DNA of 64,000 nucleotides from contig CM034142.1 of NCBI GenBank assembly GCA_019914995.1, forward strand, positions 3,305,031 through 3,369,030, in the 5' to 3' direction. The number at the start of each line of letters is the position of its first letter. Position 1 is the stretch's first letter. The position numbers were made by a program, and so were the translations under genes. Of this stretch, positions 21,080 to 32,860 are shown piece after piece. Below the pieces are notes generated by a model. The model searched no databases. It saw nothing but the letters and a program-made list of their open reading frames with translations, and was not told where the DNA came from. Source of the DNA: Acanthochlamys bracteata. Its lineage: Eukaryota; Streptophyta; Magnoliopsida; Pandanales; Velloziaceae.

Positions 21080-22300
21080 CTCCTCCCAAAATTCCAACAC
21101 AAGTAGTCAGAACTAACCCTCAAAATCCACTACTAGTAATTTATAGAGAATCCAGTTCTGTAAATAGATAAGCATGAGCTTATCTATTTCCTGCTAGCAA
21201 TATAACTTTCAGATGCTTAAATAGATAAGAGATGAGTTTTTTAAAAGAGCATAGATGTTCGTTAGATAACCTTTGGCAAGCATTCAACAAGCATGATCAG
21301 AACTATATTTTATCTAGCATCAATTTAGTAATGAGAGGAAGAATTTTTCCATTTTAGGTAGGAAGAATTTTTCATTGTATGTATAGAGGTCTATTATCAA
21401 GAGCTTTCCATACATCGCCAGAAGTAGTAGACAGCGTAGATGCATTCCCTTAGGGTTTTAACACCTTCTCAGAAGCATTAGATTCTACAGGACAGCAATT
21501 AGGCATCACCTTTTATTTATCTCCATCTCTTAGAACTACACATATAGATCCGCAAGTTTCTTACAAGATCGCAAAGGATACGGCACTAATCTAGCAAATA
21601 CAATGAAGAAACTGAATTAAAACATAGCCTATCTTAGACAAGAGAAGACACAGCTTCTCCATAAGTAGGCAGAATTAGACAAGCAACTAATAGAGGTAAG
21701 GCCGGATCATCATACAGACTCCAAAACCTGTTGAGGAGATACAACAAACTGCAGGAACAACAGCGACTTGTGCTGAGAACAAGTAGAAACAACGATCACT
21801 TATGCTGAGAAACAAGTGTCTAGTCTGGTTCCACCGGGAATCGGTAAAGACTTATCGAATCCGGAGATCAATGACAATTTGGAAAAAATATACATTTACA
21901 AGTACACTACTAAATTGACCTGGAGAATATAGTAAGGACCAAGAATCACAAGAACCTATTGGGACACAGAACAATCCCAAGCACATTATTCACGTTATTC
22001 CTTCATATCTGTATAAGGTACAACCAAGACGAACAATCATCTGAAAAAGAGATATGAAGCTTTTGGTAAGAGAAATAATAATGACCTGAGTTACTCAAAC
22101 AACACCCAATGAAGAACTCGGACTCTGCCTTAGACTACCCTAGAACTCCTAGTCCGTTAAGCCATTATCACAATCCAATCAATGTGCTGACATAGACAAC
22201 ATTCCACACCCGGATAGCGAACGTAGCCTAGGTCTACAATTCCAATCAGGCTTATTCTAGAAGAAATAACTTTACTAGAGTTAGATAACCAGAGTTACTT
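21080..22300 (+). pseudogene. Region downstream of pol, uncharacterised (fossil)
   Basis: After RNase H a proline-rich linker is followed by coding-like blocks: about 21,345-21,400 reads GRIFHCMYRGLLSRAFHTSP, then SVDAFP and, about 21,490-21,560, GITFYLSPSLRTTHIDPQVS. The composition looks like genuine former protein, but badnaviruses usually end their polyprotein at RNase H, so this extra module is unexpected. It may be a lineage-specific C-terminal domain or separate downstream frame. The part after 21,640 is rich in Q, E, T and N with no motif. I do not assign a function. Confidence 0.5.
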
Positions 22301-22419
22301 TCAGAAAAGATCACAGAAACCGTATGAGAGTTAGTTTTTGTGAAGTAGATTCGTTCAAAGACAACAAGGGTTAAAGAAACTGAACTAGAGTATAGTTAAA
22401 AAGAATCTTTTGTAAACTG

Positions 22420-22650
22420 AGTTTACTTTATATGACCTAATTGTAGGTTAAAGAAACCCCGGGCTTTCTTGTATAAATGTGTTCATTAAAGTTTGTAGAA
22501 TGCATGGGGTTTACAGAAGAGCGATGCTTTGAAGTGTTCCATATTTTCATTCTAAGTCTTTAAGATTTTAGAAAAGTCTAGGGATTTCCCAAACGGGAAA
22601 CTCGTCAGCTCTTTCTATTATGTCTCTCCACAAAAAAATGTTTTAAATTC
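22420..22650 (+). promoter_or_regulatory. Pararetrovirus promoter-like 3' region
   Basis: A TATA box (tataaat at 22,472-22,478) lies at the expected place, downstream of the coding region, for the promoter that drives the terminally redundant pregenomic RNA of Caulimoviridae. It is followed by 'gtgttcattaaag' and a non-coding stretch. No polyadenylation signal is evident within the first 60 bases. Assigned by position and TATA sequence only; the element is a fossil. Confidence 0.45.
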
Positions 22651-22664
22651 TTGCATTGCATATA

Positions 22665-23662
22665 GTATGCTGCCTCAAACTGAGAAGGTTTGGCAACAAA
22701 ACCATGCATGTACTACATCCTGCATCTCTAGCTTCTTGAATTAGTTCTCTACATGTTTAAGCATTCTAAGATTTCCCTAACCCTTGGGATCAAATGGCCT
22801 TAAGAGTGTATGAAACTAATGCTTGTTATCACTTTGCCCGGTAATCCTCTAAGTCTTCCCTGTTAAAGCTTGTTGATGCCGAAGTTAGACGCTTTGGGCA
22901 ATGTTTAGAGACTAAACATGATGAAAAAAAATTAGGATAAGCACTTGCTTAGTACCTGGCCCGAGAATCCTTGTAATAGGGATTAGTGTTTAGATTCGCC
23001 CATTACATCTACTTCTTTGTTCAATGTGATCTGTGTTATCTAGTTTCATGTAAAAGTAGTTAGTTTGTGAATGAAAATGCTAGACCAAATTTCATCATTG
23101 GTTATTTGATGAATGTGCTGGCAACTTAGAAAGATTTTATTCCGGATAAAATTTCATTATTGTTTAGAGATGAAAGTAAAAAATGTGGCAAATTATGAAG
23201 TTTTGTTTCAATCTTTGTCAACTCTCACCTATTTACTGCTACAGTGAGCCATCTTTTTTGCCGACTATATTTCTTGTTTTTCGTGTCTTCTTTCTGTTTT
23301 TTTTTATCTTTTCGGACAAAACAAACTACGTTGACGTCTCATTTTTCATTTGTACAGCAAAACACTCTCTAGTACAGAATAAGGAAACTACAAAACAGCT
23401 CATACTTCAACAAAAACTATACAATTTAACAGCTCATATGAAAGAAATTTTATCGACATTTGTAGCCCCTAAGTCCTTCACGCACTCCACCTTATCCTCT
23501 TAGATTTGGATAGTCTCCTAATCCAACATAAGAATCTTCTCTATACTTTGTATTGAATATATTACTGTTATTCTTGCACATCTTTATTGTATATAATTAA
23601 CACTTCTGGGAGAAGTCTGTCTACTCGAAGTACCTTGACGGAAAAGAGAAAAATAAAGAATT
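22665..23662 (+). repeat. Left arm of a long inverted repeat
   Basis: This stretch matches, in reverse complement, two blocks on the right: 22,665-23,005 pairs with 57,765-58,135 (shared words gaattagttctctacatgtt, gtatgaaactaatgcttgtt, taagcacttgcttagtacctg) and 23,005-23,662 pairs with 54,822-55,545 (catctacttctttgttcaat, atgctagaccaaatttcatc, gaaaagagaaaaataaagaa). Similarity stops abruptly at both outer and inner ends. The arm starts just after the pararetrovirus 3' region. An open frame at 23,183-23,503 lies inside and is partly mirrored in the right arm, but its hydrophobic, pyrimidine-derived composition does not look like a real protein. Confidence 0.85.
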
Positions 23663-26600
23663 GCTAGATACACACTTTATTAGTTTGCAAATTAAGATCT
23701 TAAAAACATCATCAACAAACTCTCTTGCCACATGTTTCAGTCTCCAAGGAATTAAGTCTTCTCTAATTCTATTATTATCAAAATCTAGATTTAGAAATGA
23801 AAGCTCTACTGAAAACATTATTCTTAAGATTCAATAGTTTTGAGAACGCAAATTGTTTTGGTGACCGAGACGAAATGAGAGCTTCAAAAAAGAGTAAGGT
23901 TAGATCTAGCTGGATGAGAAAAGGAAAGAGGAGTAAATTTTGAAAATTTCATTTTCTTTAGTCGAATCTAAACTTGGGTCGCTCTGCTATAATTAAAATA
24001 TGCAAGAAGTGTGTTGCAACCTAGTTATTGTGAAAAAAATATAGTCAAAACGAATCTATTCTAATTTAGAACCTAAATTACCCATAGATATACCAAAAAC
24101 TTTTAATGTGATAACTATTTCATTGGTAAATTCAACTAATCACAATTTAAATATCAAGATTGATCTACAAGATCAAAATTCATTATAAAGAAAAAGTACA
24201 TGATGCAATAGTCAACAAATATCGGCATGTGGATCATAAAATTTTGAAGCTCATTAACGAAATGGTAAGACGTGCACAATTAAATAAATGATCCAAGCAT
24301 CAAAAGAATTTTATTTACCGTTAAATATTGTCTAGACCGCAATGCAAAATTCAAATAATTAAGGAAAATATATCAAGTATCAATGTCAGTGATGTCCTAG
24401 AAGCAACTTGTATAGGAGAGTTTCTAATGATAGTATAGCATTACTAGTAATAGAAACCCAAGAAACAATGATGATGTAGCTCAAATAGTTATCTTCAATT
24501 ATAAGTCAATTATGTGGGAGGACGATTTAGGTAGAATTTCCTGTGGAATTCCAAATCACCACCAACTTTCTCTTGGTCCATGAACAAGGGTGAGAAAATA
24601 GACACAAATAACAACTAAGACACTCCAGCTTTGTAGCTAAGGTACATTCTTTCTCGTTTGAAATAAAGTAAACCTAATGATACTTTCTTGATAGCCACAT
24701 AGCACTTGGATTACTATCTAGAAGAATACAAGAAATCCTCTGCTGCTAAGGAAACATATGAACACAAATGAAGTATAAATAACTTCATGAGAAATTAACA
24801 TACGGTGCCATCTAACATGCCATCACCATATATCAACCTCACACTACCTACCTTTGCTTGTGTGCCGCAAGAAGCAACCTTACGAGGACATGCAGGTCAA
24901 ATACTAACACATGTGGAAAATAGTGACAAATGTGGAAAATATGCAAGGCAATCAAAAATAACATAAACAACAAAATCAACAAACTACAGGATATAATACT
25001 AAGTTGCTATCAAGGAAGCTATCTTATATTCCAACATGCAAAATGAATATCCATACATCTATCATAAATAATTTGTTTATATATGTTCCATTGGTTAGCC
25101 AACATATATTTTTAACACTCGAAGACATGGTTAACATGGTGACACTAGCGAAAGAATCCATACTTGGATAACAGTAACTTTCTATCTAACAATTTACTTG
25201 GATACCACCATATCTATGTCAACAAAAATAAAACTAAAGGGATGACAGAGTGATCAAACCGAAATAGTTCGTTGAGTAGAACATAGAATGTGATACCATT
25301 CTCAGTAGTTATTGCCCTAAACCCTTGGAACAAAATTAAGAATATTACCTTATCATATATGTCCAATTTTGTAAGTTACGGCATTTCACTATAACCATAT
25401 ACGGGACCTAATTGTGCTTGGAAAGAGAGTCAGTGAGTGAAGAAAATCTCTCAAGTAAAATGCAAAAGCTTAAAAGGAAGAGTAAATACAAGTCAATAAA
25501 GTTTTTTTTTTTGGATGTGCACCTTGATTTTCTTTTTCGCAATAAATCATAAAGTGAAGATTAATCATCACTCTAGCTGCCCAATTTGTGGATAAGATAT
25601 GGCTTAATTGATCTTCACTTACACAATCCCTGATAATCAAATTTATTATTATCTCTTTTGACATCCATAATTCTAGAATAAATGATGAGGTGATGCTGCC
25701 CTTAAAATGGATAATTCTAGTGACATAATACATCATGTGCTCATAGAAAATGATGTATAGATGTAGCAGGCGTCCACGAGTGAACACGTTAGCTACTTGT
25801 TAGCATAAGGTGCAAGAGTTGAAAGTATCTGCATCTCAGTTTGTAGTCGTGCTTCGCATTTCCAAAATGAAGAAACCACTATAGGATAAGAACGAAAATT
25901 AGTAGGAGCAGTGGAAGTGCCCAGAAAAGGTAACCGAACCTCCAGGAAAAGAGCACAGCGATCAGAAAAGTGTATACCAGTAAAACCATAGTCTAATGCT
26001 ATTCATCAGATCTACATTTAAACTAGCAAACCATATCGTAAAAAGCCTCCTAACTATTTTTGACATCAAGCTTGTTCATGTTCGTTCCGCCGACATAAAG
26101 CCCTCAAATTAAAGAACTTGTCTGCATTTCCTCAATGGGTATTATTGAATTCCTACAACAATGAAATCAGGAATCATAATGGTACAATGCAAGGGAAAAG
26201 GAAAACAAACGCCTTTACCCCTCACAATTGAATCAAACTATACAACATTAAAGTGCTAGACAAAGACCAAATCTGATCTTCATTGAAAACTTATTAACCG
26301 ATGTATGGAATTTATTAACATTCAGTTAGACACTAAAAACAATGCCCATTGGGCAAAGGTCAAACTCGAATATGCTTAATGTCTCGAAATATCATTTATG
26401 TACGTTGTTTAACTTGGATACCATAGAGTCCTCACAGAAATTAAGTTTCATTTACATTCAAGTTAGTGATTATTGCAAACAAGACCGTACATATAAACAA
26501 TCAAAATCAGTTAATCGCATTACCACAGTGAGAAAATTCAAGATAAATCCTTCAAATTAGTACTTTGTGTTAAATGGGGTAGAAGCTAGCAGTTGTAAGT

Positions 26601-27789
26601 TCCCTATAACTATGCCTTAGAGAAGCAAATCCACCAATTCTTTAACATTAATATATGACAAACTACTAATAACATGTCAATCCAGTCAATAACTTCAAAT
26701 TGTATTGTTCTCACTACCAACAGGCAGCATAAACTCTACAAAATATTAAGCAAATAACATGGCCTTGGGAGCAGTCAAGCAGGTCCCACTTGCCATTCCT
26801 AGGATATAAATTTGGTAAGAAACTCTACAACAACCTTCTAAAAAGATGTTTCTGCAATATAGCAATGGATATAAGAAAAGTCATATTTACATAAAAAAGA
26901 CTACTTTTACATAAACAAGGTTAAGAAAACCAGTTCAGCAAAAAAAGACGAAGAAATAGTTATGATGTAGAGCAAACACTTATCAAGAAGGATATTCCAA
27001 TCCACGTAGGACAAAACCTATATGGTAATGATGTATGGATAGAACTGCAGCAGTGCCCAAGTATCAACTGCAACTAAGAACAATACCAAAGCCAAAGCAG
27101 TTGCTGCAATAGGTAGGATAAAACATCCAAGGATGATGTATAGGTATCATAAAACATGCAGAGAATGGAACTCCAATGATATGGATTAAAGTAACAAAGC
27201 TTTGGCATCAAGCTCCATTAAGGATGTTGTTCACCAAAAGACGGAATCCCATAAGAAAAAATTTAAGGTGAAAAATTGAAGACACAAATTTTACTTAAAA
27301 CCCCAAATGTTGCTTATGATCTCTGTCAAACTTCCATCAGTTTTACAAGGTTAAGCATTCACATTATACATTATTGTTCATGCTGTAGTTATAGCTACCT
27401 TAAATACAAAGATTCAACGAAAAACAACTTCAACAAGGATCGCACGCTTGTAAGCAGCATTTAGTAATGGAGAAGAGTTGTAGATTTCCCAATAACACTT
27501 CCCTCCGTAATAAAATGTTTTTGGTCAACTAGCTTGTCTAGAAAGCTACCACAAAAGGTACACTAGGTAGGTTTAACACCTAAACGACCTACAGATATAG
27601 TTAAATGAATGAGCCCACATATAGGTAGAGCGAATCATACCAAGTCTTTGTAATTGGTCAAGTGAGTACTGGATTTGATCCCACATGACATGGTAATATA
27701 GAGTCCTGCTTCTTCATTACATGAGATTTCGACAACTCAAATGAAAAGACTATATAGGCAAAAACAACTAGCAAAATTATGAAGTTACA

Positions 27790-28090
27790 TGAATAAGAGA
27801 TGCTAAAAGGTAGACAATAAACTAGGTTGGACAACAGGATATTGGCTAAACAGTTTATGTAAGATATAAAATATTGCCAACACTATTCCTAAGGCGTCCA
27901 AGTTGGACAACAATAACTTGCCTAAGTTGGATGGCTAAATATTCGCTAAACAGTTTATTTAAGAGGAAAGTATATTACTTAAACTATTTCTTAATGCGTC
28001 TAGGTTAGACAACAATAATTTACACAAGTCAGATTGTCGACAGTTCCTCGATGTCTATCCTTTACACAGTTATATAGCATATGTAGAAAC
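27790..28090 (+). repeat. Degenerate dispersed repeat, copy a
   Basis: Contains 'gatgctaaaaggtagacaataaactaggttggac', 'attgccaacactattcctaa' and 'agtcagattgtcgacagttcctcgatg'. The same order of words occurs at 32,690-32,860. Within it 'tggctaaacagttta(t)' and 'ggttggacaacaataa'-like words repeat at about 110-base spacing, so it was itself locally duplicated. Family unknown. Confidence 0.5.
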
Positions 28091-30270
28091 ATAATAACAT
28101 CACAAGAATAAAATGGTCAGAGACAACCCTTCACCAACTTTAATCCTAACATATGCTAGCATTTCAAATAAAAGTAACTAGCCTAAATTATTTCAAATGT
28201 CTGTATGTAGTCAAAGAGGGGATTGGTTTTTCAATCCACATGACACAGTTATGGGTGTACCTATTGTAATCATGTCAAAACCCATATATGGGCCATACTA
28301 CCTGGTTTTAGAGATTAGCTACAATGCTGGCACGGTTACATAGATAGACATCAAACTTGACCAAACAGTAGATTTGCAGATTCACAATATTTCCATCAAT
28401 AGTAAAAGAATGTTAACACCATTTCTCAAGAGAACTGTTCTTGGATTAGGATTGATGTTTGTAGCAAAGGAAAACATACGGACAACAAGTAAACAATGAA
28501 TCCAACATACGAATAGAGAAACCTTGTCAGTGGCAAGCGATATACAGCTGAAAGTCCATATTATGTGAGATTCACTATCTACTATGAACATATCTCAAAG
28601 CTTTAATGATGTGTGTGAGCGTAAGTATAATAAGCCATTGAAGGTACATCACCTAAAACAAAAGACAAAGAAGGAGCTTAGGTTGTAATAAAGAGAAATA
28701 TCAAAAGCAAAATTCGTATAGTTGCTAGCTGTAACAAAAGAAAAATTGCTACTCACTTAAACAGCCACAAAACTGGCCATCCAAACTTCTTTACTTACAT
28801 CAAGCACACGGATCGAATGCACATAGCGTAACTCGACAACATTTTGTAAATAAGATGCTACCTCATTCATGCTTTTTTGTGCCTAAATATCTCCTGTCCT
28901 ATATAAAACATCTATTTTACCTGCATATTAGGAATTCCAATATAACTAAACAAAGGGCATGTACGGTACAAATACTAAACTAGTATGACTAGGTAAAATG
29001 GAGGTAATTTTTGCTTTTCGGAAGTCTTTCATTGAAAATTACAATCTAATTCTCAAAAAGTTCTCTAAAAATAAGTGAAGATCCTATGTTACATGAAATT
29101 TGTTATGATTCGGATCATATTACAACTCAAAAAGTACAGGAAAAGCCTCTTGAAAAGTAAAAAACTTAAGGAACAATCAACAATTTCACTAAGGATCACA
29201 TGCTTATAAGCATGCCTTTAGAAATTAAGAAGTGTTGTAAAAGCATGGTAATATAAACAAATTTCTGTAATAACCTCGTCCTTAGATAATAAATTATTTT
29301 GTGTACTTTTTTCGCCCCTTAAGGATAACAATAGTAAGGAATGTTCCGTAATTTATAAACCCACATTCTGATATAATTTCTTAGCAAAAGAAACTAATCT
29401 TAGAAAACACGTCAAACAAATTATTTTTCTGAATGGACACTTCTTTCATGCAGCAAGCATATCCACAAAGGTGCATTGTGATGTAAATAGCATAGCTTTA
29501 ACACCTTAACACCTACAAATCAGCTATATGGAACTTACATGCGACAAGCAGAAGATATGCCCAACTCCTTGTAACTAGGAGAAAGTAGAGCTTTTAATAC
29601 AAAATAGATGGTAACTTCTAGTCCTACTATAAACCTAACATGATAAAAGGTATCTTAACCAACAGTTTCAAACGATGCTATATGCAACAGCTAATGGCTA
29701 CTTTACTGGTTGCCAATACCAATATGGTAAATTTGTCGAATACTTAAAATGGTTACATAAGCCCATTAAACGGATCCAACACATCTACTATCTCACACTC
29801 CTATACTTAGGCCACAACAAATGTCAAAATTTAAATTAAAATGATTCGGATCGACAATTCAGCTATTTTAAGTACTTCATCTTTCTTGTGAAAGAAGGTT
29901 AGTCATGGTATATTTAGCAACAGCCAAGTAACATTTGTATGTTTATTTTAAAAAAATATAAGAAAATCTATTAGTATTTAAGCAGGCAGATGTATTGGAT
30001 AAAGGATTAAATATGTTAAGAACAACTTCATTTGACGTATATGGCAGCGTTTCTTTAACACAGAAAATATCTCAAATGCTTTAAGTGCAAGATGCATACA
30101 CAACTGGAAACAAGAGAAACATGACCAGCATATTGTAGGATATAGTCCTAAGTGAAAATTATTTATTGTAAGACACTAAAATAACCTAATTTACTAATTG
30201 ACCCATATCTCTTCCACTAAACCTATACAAACGAGCTGTAAAACGTAGAGACATAGTTTAACACAAGAAC

Positions 30271-30460
30271 CACCTAGATCTTCCACAAAATGAAAGTTAT
30301 ACATACCGGTAGCCACAAATTACTTTTGCTGCTTGTACCAAGTTAAGAATGCAATTGTTTGATTCCACCTAAATCTTCCACAAAATGAATGTTATACATA
30401 CCGGTAGCCACAAATTAGTTTTGGTGCTTGTACCAAGTTAGAAAGCAATTATTTGATTCC
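30271..30460 (+). repeat. 95-bp tandem duplication
   Basis: The 95-base unit beginning cacctagatcttccacaaaatg occurs twice head to tail (30,271-30,365 and 30,366-30,460) with only a few differences, among them gaaagtt/gaatgtt and cttttgctgc/gttttggtgc. The high similarity implies a recent local event compared with the decayed surroundings. Confidence 0.9.
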
Positions 30461-31172
30461 ACTAGACCTGGTAATGGATACAGTTCTAAAGAAATATTGA
30501 CAAACAGTTCTAGAGGAAGCCATACCTCCCGAAATTAGTAACTAGACATCCAGTAACTAACCAAGACATAAACTGAAAAGTTCCAACAACGCTATATCTA
30601 GGCAGAAATAAAAAAAGGTCTCCGACAGTTTCTTAAGAGCAACTGTAATCAAAACAAAATAAAAAAATGAAACATGTAGTGTCTTGCTACATCTATTAGT
30701 GGTGTTCTTACGCTTCAATGAAGGCAATTGTGCCATGGTGCCTCTTTGAACCACAAGGGAAATAATTGGAGGAAGGAAACTTCCTTTTAAGAGTGTTTGT
30801 AACACTGAACGCCAAATTGTTCTTACTTCTCAGATGCTTGAACATGGAAATACTTTCTGATTGTCTCCTTTTCATCACAACTGCTTAACAATGCTGACCA
30901 TTATAACAGGCACCTCCATGGCTACTTTTTATTTCTTTGTTTTTCCTACAATACAAAGACAACTAAGAGTATCTCATAGGGAACCAGCTAAAATTAACAC
31001 TTTCTATCTCAAATAATGCCAACTGCCATTTAGTTTCTAACGGACAAAATCTCAAATGATTATAAAATACATTGTCAACAAGTTCTTTTGATACATTCAA
31101 ACAAAATTACTTTAAACAAAAAGTAAGAAATTTATTTATGAAGGTAACGTGCAAACTCTTCAACTGACAAAC

Positions 31173-31197
31173 AAAAAAAAAAAAAAAAAAAAAAAAA
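31173..31197 (+). repeat. Poly(A) run of 25
   Basis: An uninterrupted run of 25 A. No retroposon body could be identified upstream, so it is either simple expansion or the tail of an unrecognisable retroposed sequence. Confidence 0.9.
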
Positions 31198-31832
31198 TGA
31201 CTTCTTTTCATGTTACCTTTTGATTGATATAATATTTTTTCATTTTGCTTGACTTCGCCAGATAGAGCATACAGCTACTATCCCATCATCTCGAACATAC
31301 AAATCATGAACACAAATATACAAGCAATCAAATAATAGAGTTTAAAGCTGAAATTGTACGATTGTCCACAGAGCATAAGATATTACGTGCATTACAACTA
31401 GCAGACTAGTCCTTAAACTACCTAACTATTAACTCAAGCTCAGAAACTGAAATCTACATAGCACAACTAGAAATCATTCAATAATGGCGCATTTTGAGTT
31501 ACTGAAAAGTAGAGCTTTTTGAGAAAAAGGAGCCTTTAGACGCTTTTCAAAAAAAAAGGAAGAAATTATCGATTTGAAAGAAAATTATGTTCGCACATTA
31601 TTTCATGGCATACAACCCACACATTCCATCGAAATTTTTGAAAACGCTTTTAGAATATTGTGCATGATTTTGGTTTGGAATTGAAAAGAGTCTCTTATAG
31701 TTGAAAAGGAACGCACATAGAGTGCATGTACACTTTCTTGTGCGTAAGTGACTGTAAAATCATCCACAATTTCTTATGCCTAAATAACTTAACTATCCTC
31801 CACATAGAGTACATATACATACTCTGGGAGTG

Positions 31833-32040
31833 GTTATTGAAAATGAACTTTTCTGAAAAGAAATTTTTTAGATGTATTATTTAAAAAATAAAAATTATCA
31901 TATAATCATTTCATAATCTAGATTTATTTGTTATCTTCCAAATTTTTTAGAAAAATTTCTAGAAAATCGTGCAAAATTTTTTTGGAGTTGAAAAGGAGCT
32001 TGTTGGGATTGATAAGCAATCCCAAACATGCCCTAATATA
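31833..32040. mobile_element. Possible MITE with short terminal inverted repeats
   Basis: The left end tgggagtggttattgaaaat and, on the other strand at the right end, tttgggattgcttatcaatcc share about 12 of 15 positions. The interior is AT-rich, about 200 bases, with no coding potential, and the phrase 'caatcccaaacatgccc' is of the kind seen at ends of plant hAT-type MITEs. A related sequence seems to begin at 32,067 (gggagtgtttatgaag) and another at 31,490. No target duplication could be verified, so this is tentative. Confidence 0.35.
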
Positions 32041-32344
32041 AATGAGTTTCAATATAATTAAGGGGATTTTTGGGAGTGTTTATGAAGTAAAGATTTTTTA
32101 GATGAAGGAGACTGTTTGGATAATGATGAAACACCAAAACGATGAACATAATATGCAGGAAGAGAACAAAACGTTGAAACAACATAATTAATCGATGGTA
32201 GTATACAAATCTAACGACTAAAGCTATTTTTAGAAAACATATCAAACAAAATTAATTTTAGGTGAGGACAATGATCTTGTGCGGCAAGCATATCCAGAAA
32301 GGTATAGGGAAAATGTAAATTATATATCTTTAACGTATCAACAA

Positions 32345-32690
32345 CCTACATAACTAGAAAAAGATGTTCTTGCTAAAGGTGGTGCACAATAGATAATTTA
32401 AGTCTTTGGAAATAGTTATACGAGTAGTGGTTTTGAAACCACACGATACGGGTAGTCTAACTTCTCTAACATCAGACCCTATGCAACAATAGCTGCCTAA
32501 CTTATGGAGCTACCTACATAACTAGATAAATAAATGTTCTTTACTAGGTGGCGAACATTAGATAATGAAAATTCTTGTAAATAGTTAAACGAGTTGCGGT
32601 TTTGAATCCATACAATACAGGGATATATAGTCTAACTTCTCTAACATCAGACCTTAGACGACAATAGCTGCCCAACTTATGGAGCTATCT
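32345..32690 (+). repeat. Tandem duplication with period about 168-175 bp
   Basis: Two head-to-tail copies start with cctacataactaga at 32,345 and 32,513. Both contain 'tctaacttctctaacatcagacc' and 'caatagctgcc(t/c)aacttatggagcta' in the same order. Divergence is moderate, about one base in eight by eye. It directly precedes the dispersed-repeat copy at 32,690. Confidence 0.85.
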
Positions 32691-32860
32691 TTATAATAGG
32701 ATGCTAAAAGGTTGAAACTAAACTAGGCACTATGGCAGCTGATACAAAAATTCATGTAAGAGAAAAATTTATTGCCGACACTATTTCATACACATCCTGG
32801 TTATATAACTATAAGCTACACAAATCCGACCGTTGACAATTCCTCGGTGATCATCCTCTA
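32690..32860 (+). repeat. Degenerate dispersed repeat, copy b
   Basis: Begins 'ggatgctaaaaggttgaaactaaactaggc' and ends 'acaattcctcggtgatcatcctctagacaatta', following the order of words in 27,790-28,090. It is shorter, lacking the internal duplication seen there. Family unknown. Confidence 0.5.

Larger units (their letters stand above)
16440..22650 (+). mobile_element. Endogenous badnavirus-like pararetrovirus, copy 2
   Basis: The plus strand carries, in order, the movement-protein end (16,440-16,640), coat protein (16,648-18,720) with two cysteine motifs, aspartic protease (about 18,940-19,340), reverse transcriptase and RNase H (19,640-21,050), a downstream region (21,080-22,300) and a promoter-like 3' region (22,420-22,650). 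This is the Caulimoviridae polyprotein order and complements copy 1, which lacks polymerase. The part upstream of the movement-protein end is missing. Many breaks; old. It adjoins the left inverted-repeat arm at about 22,665. A 100-base assembly gap lies inside the coat region. Confidence 0.88.

Noticed and set aside
23183-23503. 106-codon plus-strand frame in the left inverted-repeat arm, partly mirrored at 55,028-55,371
   Set aside because: The mirrored segment changes frame between arms and the composition (F, L, S from a pyrimidine-rich strand) is not protein-like.
25470-25787. 105-codon minus-strand frame as a host exon
   Set aside because: No splice signals, no motif and no similarity to anything I recognise; it is consistent with chance in AT-rich DNA.
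31173-31197. Poly(A) run as the tail of a processed pseudogene
   Set aside because: No recognisable retroposed body or target duplication next to it.
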